From contig CAKAKS010000288.1 in NCBI GenBank assembly GCA_916700875.1, forward strand, positions 159,501 to 223,500: a DNA stretch of 64,000 nt. The letters run 5' to 3'. The DNA comes from Sebastes aleutianus (lineage: Eukaryota > Chordata > Actinopteri > Perciformes > Sebastidae). The notes below the pieces were generated by a model that was not told the DNA's origin, did no database searches, and saw nothing but the letters and a program-made list of their open reading frames with translations. Below are positions 57,719 to 64,000 of this stretch, piece after piece. How positions within the stretch are numbered: position 1 is the first letter of the stretch; each line of letters opens with the position of its first letter. The position numbers were made by a program, and so were the translations under genes.

Positions 57719-59105
57719 ATGACGGGCTCCGGTCCGAAGCTCGGAGTTCTGCTGCTGCTGGCCGTCCTGCTGCAGACTGTGGTCGTCACCATCACCGTGC
57801 TGCACTTCACCACAGCTCTCAACTCGGTAAGAACCAGAGAACCAGAGAGAGCACCAACAAGCTGCTGCTGCTGCTTTAACAAAACCTTCTGCTGACCTTC
57901 AACAACTTTACAGACTTTAGTTTGTTCTTTATAGTTCAGCAGAGGAGAACGAGCTGCAGGCTGCTGCTGCCACAGCTCTTCACTTCCTTGTCCTCTTTTG
58001 TTTCTCTGTTTGCAACTGCAGAGAAACAAAAACTGTTTCAGTGCATGAAGCTTCATTAGCAAAGCAAGTTTATTTATAGAGCACATTTCATACACATATG
58101 CTTTACATATATAAAAGAGCACAAAGTGCATAAGATAAAAAAACGAATAAAAGTACAAGTTAAAAGAAAAAAAAAGTTAAAAGGATAATAAAAACAATCA
58201 AAAGACAGTAAAGTGCAGCATTTGATCAATTAAAGAAAAGCGTCTGAGAACAGTTTGGTCTTGAGTTTAGATCTGAAAGAAGCCACTTGTTGGTGCATCT
58301 TTGATCTCATCTGGAAGTTTGTTCCACAGTTGAGCAACTAAAAGCAGCTAAAAGCAGTTAAAAGCATCTAAAAGCAGCTAAAATCAGCTAAACGCAGTTA
58401 AAAGCAGCTAAAAGCAGCTAAAACAGTTAAAAGCAGTTAAAAGCAGTTAAAAGCAGTTAAAAGCAGCTAAAACAGTTAAAAGCAGCCTCAGCATTGTGCA
58501 AAACTTGATTATTTTACTGTGAAAGAGATAAAAGTGGCCTGCGTTGGGTTGCATTGTGCAAAAAGCTAAATTAGACGTGTCCTGGAGCAGCAACAGAACC
58601 ACAGTTCACTCAATACTTCAGTGAACTTCATCAAACATCCTGCTGTGATTTAATGATTTAATGCAAAAAAAGTGAAGGCATCAGAAACACATTACTACTT
58701 TACAGTTAAATAATTAACAGTTATTTTATTCCAACAGGAAGAGTAAGTAATGCTTTGAAAAAAACACAACAGTATAAAATGTACTCAGTGGTGGAATGTA
58801 ACTAAGTACTTAAATACAATTTTGAGGTATTTCCATGTTCTGATACTTTCTACTTTCTACTCCACTACATCTCAGAGGGAAATATTAGACTTTTTACTCC
58901 ACTACATTTATCTGACAACTTCTTTTTTATTTTTTATTTATTTATTTTTATTTAAGGTTAAAGGAATATATACACATAATTGTAAAAGGGACGTACAGAC
59001 AGCAGCAACAACATATATAAAACAAAAAAAAGAAACATAACAACAAGTACTACCCGTTGTAATAGTGCAGTGTCAAGAGATAAGTTCATATTCATATACA
59101 TACAA

Positions 59106-59150
<45 letters not shown>

Positions 59151-59242
59151 ATATGTATATGTGTATATGTATATATATATATATATATGTGTATATGTAT
59201 ATGTGTATATGTATATATATATATATATATATGTGTATATGT

Positions 59243-59307
<65 letters not shown>

Positions 59308-59454
59308 CATATACATACTGTATATACATATGACAACTTTAGTTACTTTACAGATTCAGATTATTAATACAAAATATAATCACATTACAATCAAATTACA
59401 CATATTACTGGGTGCATTCCATATTTAAAACACAAATATTGACAATTTGTATAA

Positions 59455-59499
<45 letters not shown>

Positions 59500-61179
59500 G
59501 TAGTAGTAGTAATGTTTTTTTGTGCACCCTCTATTGGCCGGTCACCACTGTTCACTAAAGTATTGAGGGAACTGTGGTTCTGTTGCTGACAAATTGTCAA
59601 TATTTGTGTTTTAAATATGGATATGGATATGGATTTTGCACAATGCAACCCAACGCAGGCCACTTTTATCGCTTTCACAGTAAAATAATAGAGTTTTGCA
59701 CAATGCTGAGGCTGCTTTTAACTGCTTTAAGAAGCTTTTAGCTGCTTTTAGATGCTTTTAGCTGTTTTAGTTGCTTTTAGCTGCTTTTAGTTGCTTTTAG
59801 CTGCTTTTAGATGCTTTTAGCTACTTTTAGTTGCTTTTAGCTGCTTTTAGATGCTTTTAGCTGCTTTTAGCTGCTTTTAGTTGCTTTTAGCTGCTTTTAG
59901 ATGCTTTTAGCTGCTTTTAGATGCTTTTAGCTGCTTTTAGCTACTTTTAGTTGCTTTTAGCTGCTTTTAGATGCTTTTAGCTGCTTTTAGCTGCTTTTCG
60001 TTGCTTTTAGCTGCTTTTAGATGCTTTTAGCTGCTTTTAGCTGTTTTAGTTGCTTTTAGCTGCTTTTAGCTGCTTTTAGTTGCTTTTAGATGCTTTTAAC
60101 TGCTTTTAGCTGCTTTTAGTTGCTTTTAGCTGCTTTTAGATGCTTTTAGCTGCTTTTAGCTGCTTTTAGTCGCTTTTAGCTGCTTTTAGCTGCTTTTAGC
60201 TGCTCAACTGTGGAACAAACTTCCAGATGAGATCAAAGATGCACCAACAAGTGGCCTCTTTCAGATCTAAACTCAAGACCAAACTGTTCTCAGAGGCTTT
60301 TCTTTAATTGATCAAATGCTGCACTTTACTGTCTTTTGATTGTTTTTATTATCCTTTCAACTTGTACTTTTATATTCTTTTATTCATTTTTTATCTTATG
60401 CACTTTGTGCTCTTTTATATATGTAAAGCACTTTGAATTGCCTTTGTGTATGAAATGTGCTCTATAAATAAACTTGCCTTGCTAATGAAGCTTCATGCAA
60501 TGAAACAGTTTTTGTTTCTCTGCAGTTGCAAACACAGAGAAACAAAAGAGGACAAGGAAGTAAAGAGCTCTGGCAGCAGCAGACTGCAGCTAGTTTTATG
60601 ATTAGCTGTGATTATCATGACGAGTTGTGTGTGTGTGTGTGTGCGTGTGTGTGCGTGTGTTGGACTCACTCTGCTTGTTTTGGTGAGTCCTTTGGTTACC
60701 TGGATTCCGTCCAGCTCAGCTCTCAGTCGGTGTTTACAAGAATTAATCATTAACCCAGATGAGATGCAGCAGGAGGAGTACAGGAGGAAATGAAACCTAA
60801 ACAGATGACAAGCAAAGAAGAAATGATATGTTGACTCAGGTTACAAGCAGACTTTGATTGTCAAGGTGTAAAAGGTGGTTCATGCATCATTTTTCTCCCT
60901 AAAAAAGCATCTAATTATGCTACAAATTCACATCCTAAAGTTTATAAAACATGGTAGGAATCAGTTTTGCATTAAACAAAAGGAATACCTTCATCAGGCG
61001 TGTTTGACGAGAAGTATATTAAGAGATATTTGTTCTGATTCTCTTTGTTGCAGATGAAGGAGACGTTCGCCAGGAGCAGCGTTTCCTGTCTGACGGGCGG
61101 CGACCTGCAGAGCATCACGGCTGTCCGGGGGGATCCGTGCTGGCAGGTCACTCAGCAGCTCCACCTGCTCATCGAGAAG
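57719..61179 (+). CDS. tnfsf10: TNF superfamily ligand, TNFSF10 (TRAIL)-like; first two coding exons
   Basis: Exon 1 (57719-57826, 36 codons) and exon 2 (61054-61179, 42 codons) join in phase 0. Residues about 8-31 ([20 protein letters not shown]) form one membrane segment after a short cytosolic tail, a type II ligand. The segment LHFTTALNS then [15 protein letters not shown], and [16 protein letters not shown], parallels human TRAIL around its first exon junction and its SPCWQV motif. The TNF homology domain and the zinc cysteine lie beyond the window, so receptor specificity cannot be judged. TRAIL ligands trigger apoptosis through death receptors. Neighbouring nceh1 supports the name, as the two are adjacent in human. 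It could be one of several fish TRAIL-like paralogues. Intron 1 carries a large inverted repeat. Confidence 0.83.
58786..59400 (+). repeat. Repeat R copy interrupted by an insertion
   Basis: AGTGGTGGAATGTAACTAAG at 58786 through CACTACATTTATCTGACAAC, then a foreign block, then ACTTTAGTTACTTTACAGAT resumes at 59335. Confidence 0.8.
58922..59339 (-). mobile_element. Retroposon 3'-end insertion with 9 bp target duplication
   Basis: TGACAACTT occurs at 58913-58921 and 59331-59339, on both sides of a 409 bp insert. Read on the - strand the insert ends in an A-rich tail (AAATAAAAATAAATAAATAA), as a LINE- or SINE-type retroposon does. Its other end is (TA)n with TGTATATG breaks (59111-59330). The family is not assigned. 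Confidence 0.7.
59456..59512. repeat. (ATT)n microsatellite
   Basis: TTATTATTATT run ending in AGTAGTAGTAGT, in the spacer of the inverted repeat. Confidence 0.9.
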
Positions 61180-61670
61180 GTACGCTGAAGCAACAATAAC
61201 CCCAAAACATCATCTCAAAAACCTGATTGTAATTCTCCCTTTCAAGCTGTATGAAGTGTGACGTCACCGCCGTACAGCACAGAGTGACCTTTACATAGCA
61301 GTATTTGTTGATCAGTATTAAGGGCTCAGTGGTTATTTGGCCAGCTGCTGAGATTTATGGCTTTCAAAGCTCAGTTTTTCTTTCCCCCGGCCGGCCTGCT
61401 GCAGATCAAAACCTCCCCACCCACTGGAGCTCCGAGCGTTACTAATCGGCACACACTTCAGCTGCAAAGGCCAACAAAGCAAATGATAAATCAGCTTTGA
61501 TGTTATTAGCATTATTATGATTATTACAGGGTTTTCTTATTGGTCACACGTTTTACAACTGGGAGTTCTGAGTCGAGGTTTCAGTACACTCAATGCTGAT
61601 GTATTTATTACCGGAGATATTTCAGAAATCCCCCCTGGCCTTCACCTACAACATGTCTCTCATAGAGACA

Positions 61671-62372
61671 CATACCAACCAGGAAGAGACTCAACTGACC
61701 ACGAAGAAACATAAAGCAACTACAAAGAGACACTAAATGACTACAAAGAGACGCAAAACAACTACAAAGAGACACTAAATGACTACAAAGAGACGCAAAG
61801 AAACTACAAAGAGACGCAAAACAGCTGCAAAAAGACACAAAATGACTCACGACTATGAAAAGGAGCAAAACAACTACAAAGAGACACAATGACTACAAAG
61901 AGACACAGAATGACTACAAAGAGACACAAAGCAACTACAAAGAGACACAGAATGACTACAAAGAGACACAAACTAACTACAAAGAGACACAGAATGACTA
62001 CAAAGAGACACAAAGCAACTACAAAGAGACACATAATGACTACAAAGAGACACAAAGCAACTACAAAGAGATACAGAATGACTACAAAGAGATGCAAAAG
62101 CAGCTACAGACACAAATTGACCACAAAGAGACATAAAGCAATTACAAAGAGACATAAAGCAACTACAAAGAGACATAAAGCAATTACAAAGAGACGCCAA
62201 CTAATTACAAAGTGACACAAAATGACTACAGAAAGACTCAGCATGACTACAAAGAGACTGAAAATGACTACAAAGACACAAAGCAACTACAAAGAGACTC
62301 AACATGACTGCAAACGGATGCAAAACGCCTACAAAGAGACATAAAGTGACAACAAAGAGACACAAAAAGAGG
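61671..62372 (+). repeat. CAAAGAGACACAAA array 3
   Basis: In tnfsf10 intron 2. Same unit and orientation as arrays 1 and 2: ACTACAAAGAGACACAAAGC, GAATGACTACAAAGAGACAC. Frames on both strands are artefacts. Confidence 0.92.
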
Positions 62373-62379
62373 CTGAACA

Positions 62380-64000
62380 AATCTAAAGTCTGTGTCTCAC
62401 AATGCGTCCAAGAGTTTAAACTAATTTAGAGCTGAAACAGTTTGTTCATTAAATGACAGAAAGTTAATCTGCGACTAGTTTGATAATCGATCCGTCGTTT
62501 CAGTTGTTTTTTTCCAACAAAAATAGCAGAAATCCTCCGGTTAAAGCTTCTCTAATGGGAGTATTTGATGCTTTTTGCTCAAGAGACACAACTGATTTGA
62601 CTTTTAAGACTCTAAACGGCTTCCACAGAGACACTGAAGACTTCATACATCTTTCTACAAACATCTACGCAGCAGAAAAACGCACCAACTCACACTTTGA
62701 TGTGTCAAACTGGTGGAATTCCCCTTCAATCACGATTTCTTTCATTTTACATTTGTGTAATAAATAACACGTTTTCTTGCATCACACAACATGAGCAAGA
62801 CGTTGCCGTATTTCTTATTGACATCACAGAGTTGCATCATGTGAAACTGCTTAAGAATTGGCTTTATCGTATACGGTGGAAGGATTGTTTTTCACACTGA
62901 CAGGAGGGTTTTCTCTCCACCTCCCCGCCGGGAACAATGTGAACTTCCACACATGCTGAGAAGAGGTGTGCCTGCAGTTCACGCCCAGGTTATTTATCAC
63001 TTTTATTATTGTCGTTAAATCCCCATGAAAAGAGCAAAACCAACAACTACTACTACAAATGTGGATTAATCCGCCGCTGAAAATAGTCCCTTACAAATGC
63101 TCCTGATTGTTTGATAGAAACTACGGCGAGCAGCTGTTTTAAACATGAAACTATAGATTTGTGATGTTTTAAAGATGTACGTCTTCAGTAGGAACCAACG
63201 GGCCACAGACAGGAAGTCAGAGACGGTACTGAGAGACGGACTAACACGTTGTTGGTTTTTGGTCTTTTCGTGGGATTTGTTGACAAGAAGTAAAAGAGGA
63301 GCAACGAAGTGACTCGTGAGGACGTTTAGGGCTGCGTCCGAAGTAGTACGGATCTTTTCGGACACACTGAGCAGTAATTTACGTTGTGACTTCCTGAGAG
63401 CCTCGTTGCCCGGTTGCAGACGCGTAACCATGGTAACACAGACCAGAAGATGGTCTGTGAGAATCATGAAGTCTGAACTAATCTAAAAAATATATATTAA
63501 TTCATACAACCTTAATTTTAACTCAGAAATACACTGAAGTAGAGACCTCATTTACAAATATATAATAGCAGAGTAAAACAAATTATAAACAAATAATATT
63601 AGGCACGAATAAGAAACTTAATAATAAATAAAGCCGTCATAATTTAAGGAAAAATTAATCAATTAAAACAAAAATAACGGATAAGAGTGAAGAAAACTGG
63701 ATTTTCAAGCTCAGTAAAAACATCTGGAACAAGCAGCCTAATCCATCTACCGGTCGTCTGTTACGCACAGAAAAGTAAAATCTAATACTGACTTAGACTT
63801 AAACTGAAGCGTTATATAGACGTTACAGAGCTGTCCATCAACGTCCGTTATGATCGTTGTCGTCACTACCGCATTGCATTGTGGGATATTTATGTATTTA
63901 TAGTGTTTGCATACTGTAATATTACACCGGAAATAATTTGCAATATTAGTTTCATACTAAGTTTTCAGACATACTAAAAAATCTCACATATTATTTTAGT
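62380..64000. other. tnfsf10 intron 2 (presumed), no recognised exon
   Basis: I searched for the third TRAIL exon and the TNF homology domain and saw neither. The right end (GCATTGCATTGTGGGATAT, TTTGCATACTGTAATATTAC) looks like a teleost repeat. Confidence 0.45.

Larger units (their letters stand above)
57953..60590. mobile_element. 2.6 kb inverted repeat in tnfsf10 intron 1
   Basis: The left arm 57953-58626 and right arm 59550-60590 are reverse complements from the outer GCTGCAG to the inner CAACAGAACCACAGTTC. Shared text includes TTGTTTCTCTG, AAGCTTCATTAGCAAAG, GAGCACAAAGTGCATAAGAT and TGGAAGTTTGTTCCACAGTT. The arms differ in length because an internal TAAAAGCAGC array is about 155 bp on the left (58331-58485) and about 495 bp on the right (59710-60205). 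The spacer is 923 bp. No transposase is seen. Confidence 0.9.

Noticed and set aside
63066..63467. 133-codon open frame on the - strand
   Set aside because: No domain or exon partner seen, and it lies in the presumed tnfsf10 intron next to repeat-like sequence.

Overview
The window is nuclear DNA of a bony fish, most likely a percomorph teleost. The genes have many short coding exons with GT-AG introns, the proteins read as fish versions of vertebrate families, and the introns and intergenic DNA are packed with microsatellites, minisatellites and interspersed repeats of a teleost kind. There is no operon structure and no CRISPR array. Six protein genes can be built exon by exon with intron phases that join. 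| 0-31 kb is an immune and ubiquitin block: the 3' end of rnf31 (HOIP, + strand, 3-3384), complete irf9 (+, 8059-20725) and complete emc9 (-, 23584-26776, convergent with irf9). In human these three genes are neighbours on chromosome 14q. irf9 and rnf31 both serve innate signalling: RNF31 builds linear ubiquitin for NF-kB signalling, and IRF9 is the DNA-binding part of ISGF3. | 31-34.3 kb holds an unrecognised gene on the - strand (31176-34197). It encodes a secreted, cysteine-free 918-residue protein made almost wholly of Pro/Gln/Tyr repeats, with its own TATA box and poly(A) signal. | 35.5-61.2 kb holds nceh1 (+, 35566-41838, a membrane serine hydrolase with the full catalytic triad) and the first two coding exons of a tnfsf10 (TRAIL)-like ligand (+, 57719-61179; the rest lies beyond the window). 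In human NCEH1 and TNFSF10 are neighbours on 3q26. The window therefore appears to join two ancestral synteny blocks, with the orphan secreted-protein gene at the join. | The 16 kb between nceh1 and tnfsf10 holds no gene I can support. It contains inverted-repeat elements, AT-rich DNA and arrays. | The most unusual structures are these: a second, inverted, still-open copy of irf9 coding exon 4 (the NLS-like/serine-rich exon) inside a common teleost repeat, upstream of irf9; minisatellites that repeatedly sit inside inverted-repeat or interspersed elements; a 2.6 kb inverted repeat in tnfsf10 intron 1; and a 235 bp direct repeat with 3 mismatches by eye flanking nceh1 exons 2-5. | Names used below: 'repeat A' is an interspersed family with several full or partial copies here (typical core text: CAGTTTGGGGCAAGTCATAG). 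'Repeat R' is the family starting AGTGGTGGAATGTAACTAAG and containing CTCCACTACATCTCAGAGGG. Both are my labels, not database names.
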